DNA of 64,000 bases from CAWAND01 sp963807065. Its GTDB lineage: Bacteria > Chloroflexota > Anaerolineae > Anaerolineales > E44-bin32. Below, in pieces: positions 43,462-52,460 of this stretch. The number at the start of each line of letters is the position of its first letter. Position 1 is the first letter of the stretch. The stretch spans positions 1,240,001 to 1,304,000 of the forward strand of contig CAWDZQ010000004.1 of assembly GCA_963807065.1 (NCBI GenBank), given 5' to 3'. The notes below the pieces were generated by a model. It worked only from the letters and a program-made list of their open reading frames with translations, ran no database searches and had not been told where the DNA came from. Both the position numbers and the translations under genes were made by a program.

Positions 43462-44595
43462 GTTCAGATACATGTGAGACAGTAGCGGGGAAAGCAATTT
43501 GGGGCCATCCTTAGGTTTGACGACCAAAAGGAAGGACCCCAAATACGGCAGTTTGCACTACCACGTCCATTCTACTACCTCTCTCAGAATCCCCCCATCG
43601 AACTGAGCGACCTGGCCCGCGAGCGGCTGAGGTGGCTCAACACATGGCAGCGCCTTCGCCGGGAGGGCTACACGGCTGATCGGGCGGCGGAGCTGGTGAA
43701 GCTGCCCCGTTCGACGCTCTACCGCTGGAAGAAGCGGCTGGAAGGACAGGGTTTTCGGGGGCTGGAAGACAGGTCTCGTCGACCCAAGAACTGCCGCAAG
43801 CCGCAGTGGTCACCTGAGTTGGCCGAGGCCGTGCAGGGCTTGCGAGAGGCATACGGCTGGGACAAGGTGAAGCTGGCCCATCTGCTCAAGCAGGAGGGCT
43901 GGCAGACATCAGCTTCGACGGTGGGACGGATCCTCGCCCGACTCAAAGCCCGCGGGATGCTGCGGGAGCCCTTGAGCAACGGGATCATCCCATTCAGTCA
44001 ATGGGATCAAGCACAACCGGCGGCGGGTCAGGCGTCCCTATGCTATCCGCAAGCCAAAAAGCTATGCTGTCACGCTTCCAGGGGACCTGGTGCAGGTGGA
44101 CACGCTGGATGTGCGGCCACTGCCCGGGAAAGTCATCAAGCAGTTCACCGCCAGGGATATGGTTTCCCGCTGGGATGTCATCGAAGCCTTCCGCAGCGCC
44201 ACGGCCCGCAACGCCAGCTTGTTTCTCGATACCCTCATCGAGCGGTCTCCCTACCCGGTGAAGGCCGTCCAGGTTGATGGCGGCAGCGAGTTCCAGGCCG
44301 ACTTCGAACTGGCGTGCGCCGAGAAGGGCATCCGTCTGTTTGTCCTTCCCCCTCGCTCACCCAAACTCAACGGGCACGTCGAGCGGGCCCAGAGAACGCA
44401 CACCGAAGAGTTCCACGATCGCTACATGGGGGATCTGGAGCTCACCAAGCTCAACCAGGCCATGAGGGCATGGGAACATGTCTACAATCACATTCGACCG
44501 CACTATTCGCTTGACCTGCAGACCCCAGCAGGGTATCTTGCTCGTCACCACTCGGCGATGGCTCCGCCCCCAAATTCGTCTCATATGTCCTGAAC
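43462..44595 (+). mobile_element. IS481-like insertion sequence, decayed
   Basis: Imperfect inverted ends: the left GTTCAGATACATGTGAGAC (43462-43480) matches the reverse complement of 44578-44595, GTTCAGGACATATGAGAC, with the right end going on into AATTTGGGG as on the left. No clear target duplication is seen. A hairpin ATTTGGGG...CCCCAAAT lies at 43497-43544 before the transposase and includes its AAGGAAGG ribosome site. Confidence 0.65.
43543..44593 (+). pseudogene. IS481-family transposase, frameshifted
   Basis: The reading frame begins IRQFALPRPFYYLSQNPPIE, where an ATA stands at the place expected for ATG after AAGGAAGG. An HTH (LVKLPRSTLYRWKKRLEGQG) follows. Near 44005-44012 the frame moves by +1, after which the rve integrase core is intact: LVQVDTLDVR (first Asp), QVDGGSEFQADFE (second Asp) and SPKLNGHVERAQRT (Glu). 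The start loss and the frameshift make it probably inactive, unless the shift is a read error. Confidence 0.8.
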
Positions 44596-44803
44596 AGATA
44601 CAGGGATTTGACAGTCTGCGGCGCTTTCTCTATGATGGGGCAACTGGTGGGAGATCGTCTTGGCCGCTATTCCTCTTCTCCGCAACCCACATCGTCACAT
44701 TTCCAGCCCCGATCGCTGAGCTTTCGGGAGCCGCTGTAGGTTCTGATCAAGCTGCGGGTCCCTGCGGTCTTCGTCACGCCAGCCGCATAAAGGGAGGCAT
44801 GGT

Positions 44804-46188
44804 ATGGGTCGTCGAATTTTTGTGGGCATAGCCCTTGGGCTCGCAGCCGTCGTCCTGGCTTTTTCGGGTTGGGTGGGCGTCAGCCGGGGCACTGCGCAGA
44901 CGCTTGGTGAGGCTGGATTGCCTCAAGGTGTCCCCCCGACGGCAACTCCCAGGCCGCAACATCGAGACCATCCCGATCCCACCGATACCCTGCCCCCGCC
45001 CCCAACCTGGACCTTCACGCCGACGGACACCGCCACATTGACGCCTTCGCTCACCCCCACATTGACCGACACGCCGACTCCAACCGACACTTCGACGCCG
45101 ACCCCTACCGAGAACCCGACTCGCAGCGTCCCAGGACCGGCCGGCTCAACCACAGGGGGGGCAGACGATGATGGGGGTGGGTCCGGGACAAGCGGGCCGC
45201 CATTGCGCAACCTGGTTCTGGTTGGGGGAGGCTTGACTTTGCTCGGACTGCTCGGTGCCCTTGCGGTGCTTCTGGCCTTGTTGCCCTGGGTCAGACGCAG
45301 GCGGGTCCCCTCTGCCCCCGCCGGCGACCCGCTTGTCGGTCGGCCGCCTTGGGAGGACATGAACGCACCGTCCCCGGAAGGCGGCATGCCAGGGATCCCC
45401 GATCCCGGTGTCATTGGGAATAAGTGGGCCCCCGAACAGGGGAAAGGCGGTCTGAAATGGCGTCCAGAAGCGGGAGACGCTGCGCAGAAGAACTTGCCTG
45501 GAGAGGGTGAAGGGGGGCTGAAATGGGCTCCCCAGCCAGGTGAGGCAGCGCACAACGCCATCTCCGAAGGGGACGAGCCGGCAAAGAGATCCTCGGCCTC
45601 CGAAGGCAGCTCGTATACCGGGGACCTAGAGAAGCACGGGTTTAACCCTCAGCCGGAGCCGCCGGGGCACGGTGACATTGCCGAAAAGTACTCGCCTGAC
45701 TCGGAAGGCAGCTCGTACACCGGGGACCTGGAGAAGCAAGGGTTCAACCCTCAGCCGGAGCCGCCGGGGCACGGCGAGGCCGGGCACGAGGTCCCGACGG
45801 ACTCGGAGGGCAGCCAATTCACCGGTGACCTGGCACAGAAGGGGTTCAACCCTCAGCCGGAGCCGCCGGGGCACGGCGAGGCCGGGCACGAGGTCCCGAC
45901 GGACTCGGAGGGGAGCCAATTCACCGGTGACCTGGCACAGAAGGGGTTCAACCCTCAGCCGGAGCCACCGGGACATGGAGAGGCTGGGCACGAGGTCCCG
46001 CAGGCTTCAGAGGGCAGTGAATTCACCGGTGACCTGGCACAGAAGGGGGGGACAACCCTCAGCCGGAGCCACCGGGACACGGGGAGATCGGGCACAAGAT
46101 CTCACCCAGCTCAGAAGGTGACTTGGCGCAGAAGATCTCACCCGACAAGGGTGATCTCGCCGAAAACCTGGGTCAGGAATCTGGGTAG
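44804..46188 (+). CDS. Surface protein with Thr-Pro stalk, one TM and 34-aa repeats (frameshift in G7)
   Basis: About 461 aa if read through the shift. AGGGAGG precedes the ATG. An N-terminal signal-like segment (GIALGLAAVVLAFSGWVGV) is followed by a Thr-Pro stalk (about 45-105), a membrane segment (LVLVGGGLTLLGLLGALAVL) with RRRR after it, and then five 34-aa repeats built on SEGSxxTGDL and NPQPEPPGHGE. The Arg cluster suggests the repeats are on the cytoplasmic side. At 46045-46051 the G7 run puts the frame off by -1: the other frame reads DNPQPEPPGHGEIG and ends at TAG 46186. Without the shift a foreign tail of about 100 aa follows. Confidence 0.65.
45605..46090 (+). repeat. Tandem 102-nt coding repeat, about 5 copies
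   Basis: The unit (T)TCAACCCTCAGCCGGAGC recurs at 45641, 45743, 45845, 45947 and about 46052, spaced 102 nt apart except the last, which is 104 nt. The two inner copies are almost identical at the DNA level, which points to recent expansion. The extra 2 nt in the last copy cause the frameshift described for the gene. Confidence 0.85.
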
Positions 46189-46206
46189 ATCGGTAATCTC
46201 ATTTCA

Positions 46207-46488
46207 TTGCCCGGGGTCCGTCAATCTCCGGTCGGGCGCAAGCAGGCGATGGCGGGGCTGGCCGGAGCGTCCACAGGACGTGTCAATATCGCCGCAGGCG
46301 ATGGCCTGGAGCGGGTCAAAGGCGCGGAATTCGAATCTGACGCCGGCGAAGATCGCTCTGCCGTTGTCCAGACCTCGCAGCGCTTGAAGCCGGCAGTCGA
46401 TCACCGAGAACGGCGTGGGCGGGAGGACGACGCCCTTGGCGCCGGACCACAGACAGCGGTTGAAGATGAGTTGGGCCTTGAAGATTGA
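46207..46488 (+). pseudogene. Truncated paralogue of the N-terminus of the methyltransferase at 48278
   Basis: A 93-codon frame from a TTG. Its DRSAVVQTSQRLKPAVDHRE / RRGREDDALGAGP segment matches DRPAVVQTYQGLTLLADDPE / RRGQRDDVLGVGP near the start of the methyltransferase at 48278, in protein and DNA. The SAM domain is absent, so it is a fragment, or a small protein with the same N-terminal module. No ribosome site is seen. Confidence 0.4.
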
Positions 46489-46491
46489 AAC

Positions 46492-46513
46492 CTGCCCCTG
46501 CGAACAGGGGCAG
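46492..46513. terminator. Hairpin CTGCCCCTG-CGAA-CAGGGGCAG
   Basis: A perfect 9-bp stem with a CGAA tetraloop, directly after the truncated frame. No T-tract follows. It probably ends or protects the upstream transcript. Confidence 0.5.
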
Positions 46514-46659
46514 TCAGAAATCTAAGTCAGCCAAACGTCATTAGAATCTGTAGAGAAGGCAGGTCTTCTCCCGAACGGAGGCCCGCTTGAATTTGACCGT
46601 GTGTTGGGTCTTTCAAGAGTCGACAGATCCAAGCTCAGTTCACCCAAAGGAGGACGAAC

Positions 46660-47739
46660 ATGAAACACAGATCATACTGGGTCGTGGCGGCCACCAGCGC
46701 ACTGCTTGTCGTCTCATTCATGCTGGGTGGCTTGGCCCACGCCCAGACTGGCGGCGAACCGGCGGAGGCAAGCAGCCCTGGTGGCTTTGCATTGCAGGCC
46801 ACCAATTCCGCACCGGGCCCAAGCACGCCCGGTGATGAAACCATCCCTGGTAGCGATTCTTCACAGCCGCCAACCAATGATACTCCCGGGGTAGGCGTCG
46901 AGGCCCCGCAGGCGATCCAGGAGGGAGATCCCGTGCCAGATCCCGTGGCTGCGGTACTCCTTAACGATGTCGTCCAGATCCAGGGTCGGTTGACGGCAAC
47001 CGGCGGCCTCCCACTGAATGGCTCACACACTGTGACTCTGTCCATCTACGACGTCGCTGCCGGCGGCGTCGCCCGCTGTACTGACTCTGACCCCGTTGTG
47101 GTAACGGACGGCCTGTTCACGATGGCCATGGATTTCTGCACCGCGGCGGATTTCAACGGCGATGCCCTGTATGCGGGCGTCAAAGTGGACTCTGACCCGG
47201 AGATGACCCCTCGCCAGCCGATCTACGCCGTGCCTTATGCCTGGGCGCTTCGCCCCGGTGCCATCGTCAAGGGCGCGGACTCGTACGTCTTTGTGCCGGG
47301 CAATGCTCTGATCAAGAACCTGAGTTCGGATACCACCCGCTGGGACATCCAGGCGAATGGTGCTGCTCGAGTATGGCGCGGGAGTGCTGCCGGCACCAAG
47401 GTAATCTACCTGCCCGTTACCCTGCCGGGCGTCCTCTATGGGCAGGACGTGACCATCGACCAGATCACGGTCTACTACAGGTCTCAAAACGGCACCAATA
47501 GCTACATTACGGAAACCGACCTGTATGTGGCTGCCGATGCGGATAGTTGGAGCCAACTTGTGGCCAATACCACCAACTACACCAGCAGCATCGCTTCCAG
47601 CTACACGATCCAGGTCACACAAAACAACGTTCTGTCGAGCTCTCAGGGTATCCTCGGCCTTTTCCTGTACCTGAGCTTTGCCAACGACACGGAATACCTT
47701 CAGATTGGCGGGGTCAGGTTGCACCTGAGCCACCAGTAA
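46660..47739 (+). CDS. Exported protein of unknown function, 359 aa
   Basis: AAAGGAGG lies before the ATG. The signal peptide is MKHRSYWVVAATSALLVVSF with cleavage near AHAQ (about residue 28). A low-complexity Pro/Ser/Gly linker (about 30-90) is followed by a domain with LTATGGLPLNGSHTVTLSIYD and YAVPYAWALRPGAIV, a pattern common in bacterial proteins that carry a 'beta-sandwich plus YALRPGA' module often near tail-fibre-like parts. The C-terminal 150 residues (DVTIDQITVYYRSQNGTNSY ... GGVRLHLSHQ) recur as a decayed copy at 52140. The small gene at 47762 follows after 22 nt, and the same pairing is seen at the second locus. Confidence 0.7.
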   Translation: MKHRSYWVVAATSALLVVSFMLGGLAHAQTGGEPAEASSPGGFALQATNSAPGPSTPGDETIPGSDSSQPPTNDTPGVGVEAPQAIQEGDPVPDPVAAVLLNDVVQIQGRLTATGGLPLNGSHTVTLSIYDVAAGGVARCTDSDPVVVTDGLFTMAMDFCTAADFNGDALYAGVKVDSDPEMTPRQPIYAVPYAWALRPGAIVKGADSYVFVPGNALIKNLSSDTTRWDIQANGAARVWRGSAAGTKVIYLPVTLPGVLYGQDVTIDQITVYYRSQNGTNSYITETDLYVAADADSWSQLVANTTNYTSSIASSYTIQVTQNNVLSSSQGILGLFLYLSFANDTEYLQIGGVRLHLSHQ

Positions 47740-47761
47740 CCCCAAAGATAGGGAGGCGATC

Positions 47762-48055
47762 ATGAAAACAAAACTGTGGCTGTTCGTCCGCATCTTGCTT
47801 GTCGTTAGCGTGCTGCTCTTCGGCGTGGTTGCGGTGGCTTCTGCCATATCTTCACCGGCCTTTCGCCTGGATTGGTATGTCAACATAAGCGGAGCAGGTG
47901 GCGGCAGATCCAGCTCTTCGCTCTATACGGCCGATTTCACTGTCGGGCAAAATGCCGTCTCAGCCTCATCCAGCACGAACTTCAATGCGGGATTGGGCTA
48001 TTGGGCAGCTTTCCCGTTTCTGACCTACAACTATCTGCCGTTGATCATGAAGTAG
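47762..48055 (+). CDS. Small exported protein, copy 1 (GQ...GLGYW type)
   Basis: 97 aa with GGGAGG before the ATG. A signal or anchor (LLVVSVLLFGVVAVASA) precedes FRLDWYVNISGAGGGRSSSS, FTVGQNAVSASSSTNFNAGL and GYW, ending in TYNYLPLIMK. The 'G(G)xSxS ... GQ ... xYxxGxGFW' core is a frequent short beta module of exported Chloroflexota proteins, and YLPLxxK a frequent C-terminus there. It is a close paralogue of the gene at 52461. Role unknown. Confidence 0.75.
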   Translation: MKTKLWLFVRILLVVSVLLFGVVAVASAISSPAFRLDWYVNISGAGGGRSSSSLYTADFTVGQNAVSASSSTNFNAGLGYWAAFPFLTYNYLPLIMK

Positions 48056-48117
48056 CAACCCACTCTGGATGGGCTTCGTACCTTCTGGAAGGGATCGAGG
48101 GGGTTGTCGGTCTGGGC

Positions 48118-48252
48118 ATGGTCCTGATCGACAACCCCGCAGCCTCGGGTGGGTCCGACACGGTGTCGCCGATGGATCAGGCCGAGCTGGACCACAAGGC
48201 TTCTCTGGATTCGGCTGATCCGGGCGAGAACCCGGTGCCGGAGCTGTGGTAA
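48118..48252 (+). CDS. Possible 44-aa acidic peptide
   Basis: MVLIDNPAASGGSDTVSPMD and on to ENPVPELW, ending at a TAA 26 nt before the methyltransferase frame. It is acidic and without hydrophobic segments. There is no good ribosome site, and it could be chance. A short peptide before a methyltransferase could be a modified-peptide precursor, but nothing here proves it. Confidence 0.25.
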   Translation: MVLIDNPAASGGSDTVSPMDQAELDHKASLDSADPGENPVPELW

Positions 48253-48277
48253 ATAAGGCGGCCCTCGGGGCGGCCAG

Positions 48278-49585
48278 ATGAAGGCAGTGATGAAGAAAGA
48301 AAGGAGAGCCGTGGAGCGCCCAGTCCGCGCTCAAGTTGCGCAGCGCGTCGATCCCCAAACGGTTCCCGCGAACCAACCGGCGTTCGGCGCTCTTCCCGCA
48401 TACGATCGACCGGCCGTTGTCCAAACCTACCAGGGTCTGACACTCCTGGCGGACGATCCCGAACGCCGCGGGCAGAGGGATGACGTATTGGGCGTGGGTC
48501 CATCGGGTGTGACCTTGGCCAGAATGACACCGCGAGCGCCGGTCGGCCGGGCTTTGGACCTGGGGTGCGGGGCTGGGCTCCAGGCGTTGCTCATGGCACG
48601 CCACTCTGTGCAGGTGGTGGCGACGGATGTCAATCCGCGTGCCCTGGCGTGTACCGATGAGAACGCCCGCGCCAATGGCGTGGGCAACATCAGCCTGCTG
48701 TTGGGTGATCTGTTCACTCCCCTGACGGGCCAGCGCTTCGATCTTATCGTGGCCAATCCGCCCTTCGTCGTCTCCCCCGATCATTACTTCTGGTACCGGG
48801 ACGGCGGGACCGAAGATGGTGGCATATGCCGGCGGGTGCTGAGTCAAATTCATGCCTTTCTGGAGCCGGGCGGGTTAGCGTGTGTCCAATGCGAGTGGCC
48901 CATCGGTCGGGGAGAGCGATGGTGGACCCGGATCCACGATTGGACGCACGCCAGCGGTTGCGACGTCTGGCTGCACGGGTATGTGATCGCTTCAGCCGAA
49001 AGACATGCCCGGGTGTGGCTTGGTCACGGGCCGGAAATTCGGCGGCCAAGTTTCGATCGGGATGTTGCGCGATGGCTGGATTGGTACCGGCAACATGGGA
49101 TCGAAGCCATCGGGGGCGGGGTCGTCTTCCTCAGGCGTCGTTCGTCGGGGCATGCTTGGATGAGAGCCGTGTTCACGCCCACCAAGGCAACCGAAGATTG
49201 CGGGGATCAGATACTGCGCATCTTTGAAGCCCAAACTGTCATCCAATCCGAAGTCAATCCTGGGCCGTGGTTCAACATGCGCTTTCGGCTGGCGCCCGAG
49301 GCGCGTTGGCTGGACGAGCCGGCTACCGGCAATTCAACGCGTTCCATCGGTAGCGACCTTGGCCTCAGGCTGGCGATCCCCGATCCGGCTCTACGGCTGT
49401 TGACCAGCCTTGACGGCTACCGTTCGTTGGGAGAGCTGGTGGAGAGTCTTGGGCTTGAACGGGGAGGGAACGGCGGGGCAACGCCTGAGGACCAGGTACG
49501 AGTTGCCCGCCATGCCTATGGTCTGGGCTTGCTGACTCGCACCTCGGGCGCCACTTGGCCGGCCAGGGACTCCGTTCGCCCCTGA
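48278..49585 (+). CDS. Class I methyltransferase with NPPF motif (PrmC/RsmC-like) and C-terminal extension
   Basis: 435 aa from 48278; an AGGAG before a GTG at 48311 makes that an alternative start. SAM motif I is ALDLGCGAGLQALLMA, followed by ATDVNPRALACTDENARANG and GDLFTPLTGQRFDLIVANPPFVVSP. The NPPF motif belongs to enzymes that methylate exocyclic or amide nitrogens (RNA guanine, glutamine). The C-terminal 180 residues are unusual; the last part (PDPALRLLTSLDGYRSLGEL) looks like a winged-helix PqqD-type end. Its N-terminal module occurs also in the fragment at 46207. Confidence 0.82.
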   Translation: MKAVMKKERRAVERPVRAQVAQRVDPQTVPANQPAFGALPAYDRPAVVQTYQGLTLLADDPERRGQRDDVLGVGPSGVTLARMTPRAPVGRALDLGCGAGLQALLMARHSVQVVATDVNPRALACTDENARANGVGNISLLLGDLFTPLTGQRFDLIVANPPFVVSPDHYFWYRDGGTEDGGICRRVLSQIHAFLEPGGLACVQCEWPIGRGERWWTRIHDWTHASGCDVWLHGYVIASAERHARVWLGHGPEIRRPSFDRDVARWLDWYRQHGIEAIGGGVVFLRRRSSGHAWMRAVFTPTKATEDCGDQILRIFEAQTVIQSEVNPGPWFNMRFRLAPEARWLDEPATGNSTRSIGSDLGLRLAIPDPALRLLTSLDGYRSLGELVESLGLERGGNGGATPEDQVRVARHAYGLGLLTRTSGATWPARDSVRP

Positions 49586-49594
49586 CACTTCTCG

Positions 49595-50458
49595 TCAGTT
49601 CGCTGGGAGATCAGATGGTCCAACCGCTGGTCCGAGGGCCTTGCCTCGGCGTGAGATGATGATCAGCGCCAGGCCCCCTTCGACCATCAGGCCAGCCACC
49701 AAACCCCAGGCACCGGGGGACGTCCACGCGATCTCCGACAGCGCCAGGCCCATTCCGATCAGGATCAAGACGATGGAGATGACCTGGGCTTCCAGCACGG
49801 TCCGGGCGGCCGCGGATCGTCCATCGATGGCCACGCCCAGGCCGACAAAACCGGAAAGGGAGAACATAGCCGCCATAACCCTTGCGGTCAGGGGTGTCAG
49901 TGACCACGGCCAAAGGGGGATCATCACGTGTGGCGCCGCCAACAGGATCAGCGCCGCGATCGACAGCACCGCCCCCAATATCCCCATCGCCAGTCGAAGG
50001 AAGGGCGATAACCTGAGCTCACCCGCAGCCCCTGGGTCCTGACCGCGGTTCAGGAACCACACGATGGGTATCACGAAGGGCAGAGTCAGGTACAGGATGG
50101 CCCAGAGCTGAAAGGCGAAGAGGCCGTGGGTGAACTTGTCCCAGTGGATAAGCGTGGCCAGACCGAGAACACCGGCAAATGTGCTGACTGGCAGCAGGCC
50201 AAGCTTGATGCCTACCCAATCCTTGCCGATCGCTACCCGGATGAAGAAGTAAGCGCCGCCCAGGTAGGTGGCGCCGAGCATCATGGCCGACATCGTCGGC
50301 TGGATGGCCCAGGCAAAGCGACGCCCGGACTCTGTCGGGAAGATGAACAAGATGACAAAGGCGGTGATAAGAATGGGCACGATGATGCCCCCCAGGATCC
50401 GGGTCGAAGGCATCACCCGGTTGTCCGGCAGGCGAATTCCAGGAGATGACAGCGACAT
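49595..50458 (-). CDS. Polytopic membrane protein, unknown
   Basis: 287 aa from the ATG at 50458 (GAGGAGG 4 nt upstream). Eight or so hydrophobic segments: GGIIVPILITAFVILFIFP, MSAMMLGATYLGGAYFFIRV, LWAILYLTLPFVIPIVWFL, MGILGAVLSIAALILLAAP and others. No catalytic motif or transporter signature was recognised. It is convergent with the methyltransferase gene. Confidence 0.75.
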   Translation of the reverse strand: MSLSSPGIRLPDNRVMPSTRILGGIIVPILITAFVILFIFPTESGRRFAWAIQPTMSAMMLGATYLGGAYFFIRVAIGKDWVGIKLGLLPVSTFAGVLGLATLIHWDKFTHGLFAFQLWAILYLTLPFVIPIVWFLNRGQDPGAAGELRLSPFLRLAMGILGAVLSIAALILLAAPHVMIPLWPWSLTPLTARVMAAMFSLSGFVGLGVAIDGRSAAARTVLEAQVISIVLILIGMGLALSEIAWTSPGAWGLVAGLMVEGGLALIIISRRGKALGPAVGPSDLPAN

Positions 50459-51130
50459 GCGTCCTCCTCTCAAATTGAAGTGACAGGCGTCCTCGAGCCG
50501 GATGGGGCGTTAGGTATTTCTGCCGGATGGATAAAGATCGAGGAAACCTACACGGACCGGCATAGCCTTCTGGCTGTACACAATATCACAAACATGCTAC
50601 AGAACAACATGGAAGACAGGCTGGCCTGGGTCGCGATCGCCTGCAGCACCGGTCCCTTAGCTGGTGTAGCTGCGCGCGACGGACTCCATGGCCCTCCGGG
50701 CATAGTTGACCACCCTCCTGGGCGAGAGCTTCCCGGCAAGGATCCCACTTGTCCAGGGACATTCGTGCTCTTCAAACACAGATCAGGCTTACGTATGACG
50801 AGGTCAATCTGCGGTGTGTGATCCCTTGGGCTCATTCAGGCGACTCCCGCACGGACAGCTGGCAGGCCGTAGACGAACGGACCTTTCGATGCGTTTGTTC
50901 CGAATGTGGAGCCAGATCTTCTCGACTGGAGAGCCCCGCCCACACTTGATCAGGCCTGCAGTTGGTGGCGAGAGCATGGGGTTTGCACCCGGCATGCGCC
51001 AACCCGGTCCGTGCCTACGGCGCGGTGTCTCGCGCGAAGCGGGATGAAGCCCACCCGCCAGCGGCATACGGTCACCCGATTTGATGATTGGCACGGGTAC
51101 GCTCGTGCGTGTCGGGTCGCCAGGGTGGGT
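50459..51130. other. 670-nt stretch without a recognisable gene
   Basis: Open frames here lack ribosome sites and family features. A 38-codon minus-strand frame (about 50660-50780, with VNYARRAMESVARSYTS) is a faint candidate only. No RNA motif, IS end or array was seen. It may be the remains of lost genes. Confidence 0.4.
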
Positions 51131-52084
51131 CTACGGAGCGTGAAGCTGGACCCACATGGGTCGGTGATCGGACAGGTAATAGCGCAGATAGGCCTTGAAC
51201 TTGGCGGCGTTGGATCCGTCCTGCCACAGCTCCGGGAAGACGACCCCGTCGTAGTCGAAGACACCCTTCAGGCCGGTAAAGGCATCCTTGGTTGTTCCAG
51301 GGAGGAAGGCAATCTGGTCGTAGTTGGCATCGGTCGAGATGCTGGACGCGATCTGAGTGGAGTGCTCCGGCAGCTCAAGTCCCAAGCGGGTGAGCGCCCC
51401 GTAGATGGGGTCTCCCGGTTCACTCTTGGGCATGTTGAAGTCGTCTAGCGCGATGAGCTCTTGGTGGCCGGAGATCTTGCTGTGCTTGCGCAGGTTGGCC
51501 CACTTGGCCACGGCATAAGTTTCGAGGGCCCGGCGGTTTATCGAGGCCTTCTCCTTGCTCCCGTAATACAGGTGCACATTGGTAAAGATGAATTGCCGGC
51601 CCTTGACCTCGAAAAGGGCCAGGTAGGGAGTCCGGTCAAAGCCATAGAACTTGAGGCTGACCCCGGGGAGTTTGATGGCATGGTACTTCGAAGGCGGATA
51701 GGCAATTTCCCCGATCTCGTCCAAGACTTTGAGTTGACGGCGGTGGTAAATGAAGGCCATGCGCTCGTTGTTACCGGAAGCGTCTGACATGAGCAGGCTG
51801 AAGGACTTAGGGAGCTCGGCGCAAATGCGCATCAAATCCCCGAAGTCCTCACGGCATTCCTGAATGGCGATCAGGTCGAACCAGCTGATGATTTCGGCGA
51901 TGAGGGTCAGATCTTGGTCGCGCCGTTCTTGGGCGCCGAGATTGGCGATGTTCCAGGTGGCCACGAGCAGGGTGTCATGATGGCGGGCAGGGATGCCGCG
52001 TTTCTTCTTGTGAGCCCGGAGTAAGGCGAGCTCGTCCTGCAGGTCGTATTCGAATGGAAAATCCGGCTTTGCGAATACCGGCAT
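51131..52084 (-). CDS. Endonuclease/exonuclease/phosphatase (EEP) family protein
   Basis: 317 aa from the ATG at 52084 (GGGAGG 9 nt upstream). EEP motifs: LLVATWNIANLG, DLIAIQECREDF (metal Glu), FTNVHLYYGS, LIALDDFNMPKSEPGD (Asp and Asn) and YYLSDHRPMWVQL (catalytic Asp-His). The family includes DNase I and ExoIII-like nucleases and phosphodiesterases. No signal peptide is present, so it is probably cytoplasmic and acts on nucleic acid or a phosphodiester. Confidence 0.9.
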   Translation of the reverse strand: MPVFAKPDFPFEYDLQDELALLRAHKKKRGIPARHHDTLLVATWNIANLGAQERRDQDLTLIAEIISWFDLIAIQECREDFGDLMRICAELPKSFSLLMSDASGNNERMAFIYHRRQLKVLDEIGEIAYPPSKYHAIKLPGVSLKFYGFDRTPYLALFEVKGRQFIFTNVHLYYGSKEKASINRRALETYAVAKWANLRKHSKISGHQELIALDDFNMPKSEPGDPIYGALTRLGLELPEHSTQIASSISTDANYDQIAFLPGTTKDAFTGLKGVFDYDGVVFPELWQDGSNAAKFKAYLRYYLSDHRPMWVQLHAP

Positions 52085-52139
52085 AGGGACCAACCTCCCT
52101 GGCTATCATCGCGCCAATTGGCAACCGGCGCATATCACA

Positions 52140-52438
52140 GGCAGGCCCCCTATGACCATGTCACGGTCTAGTACAAGTCCCAGAACGGCACCAACAGCTA
52201 AATTACGGAGACCGGCCTGACTGTGGCTACCGATGCCGACAACTGAAATCAGCTTGTGACGAGTACCATCGACCGCACCAGCACTGCGGCTTCCAGCTAT
52301 ACGCTAATCACCTCACCCACCACCCATGTGTTGTCGAGTACTCAAGGTGTCCTCGGGCACTTTATCCACATAAGCTTTGCGAACGGCACGGATTACCTTC
52401 AGATCGGCGGGGTCAGGTTGCACCTGAGCCACCAGTAA
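52140..52438 (+). pseudogene. Decayed C-terminal copy of the exported protein at 46660
   Basis: In one frame this reads V-stop-YKSQNGTNS-stop-ITETGLTVATDADN-stop-NQLVTST and on to GGVRLHLSHQ, matching the last 100 residues of the gene at 46660. Three codons (two for Tyr, one for Trp) have become TAG, TAA and TGA. The 3' part is unbroken. It lies before the second copy of the small exported protein just as the intact gene does at locus 1. Confidence 0.85.
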
Positions 52439-52460
52439 CCCAACCGATAAGGAGGCAATC

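Noticed and set aside
45605..46090. CRISPR array
   Set aside because: The 102-nt units are coding tandem repeats without spacers. No CRISPR array or cas gene was seen in the window.
50480..50821. 113-aa plus-strand frame
   Set aside because: No ribosome site, no hydrophobic or domain pattern, and odd composition; treated as non-coding.
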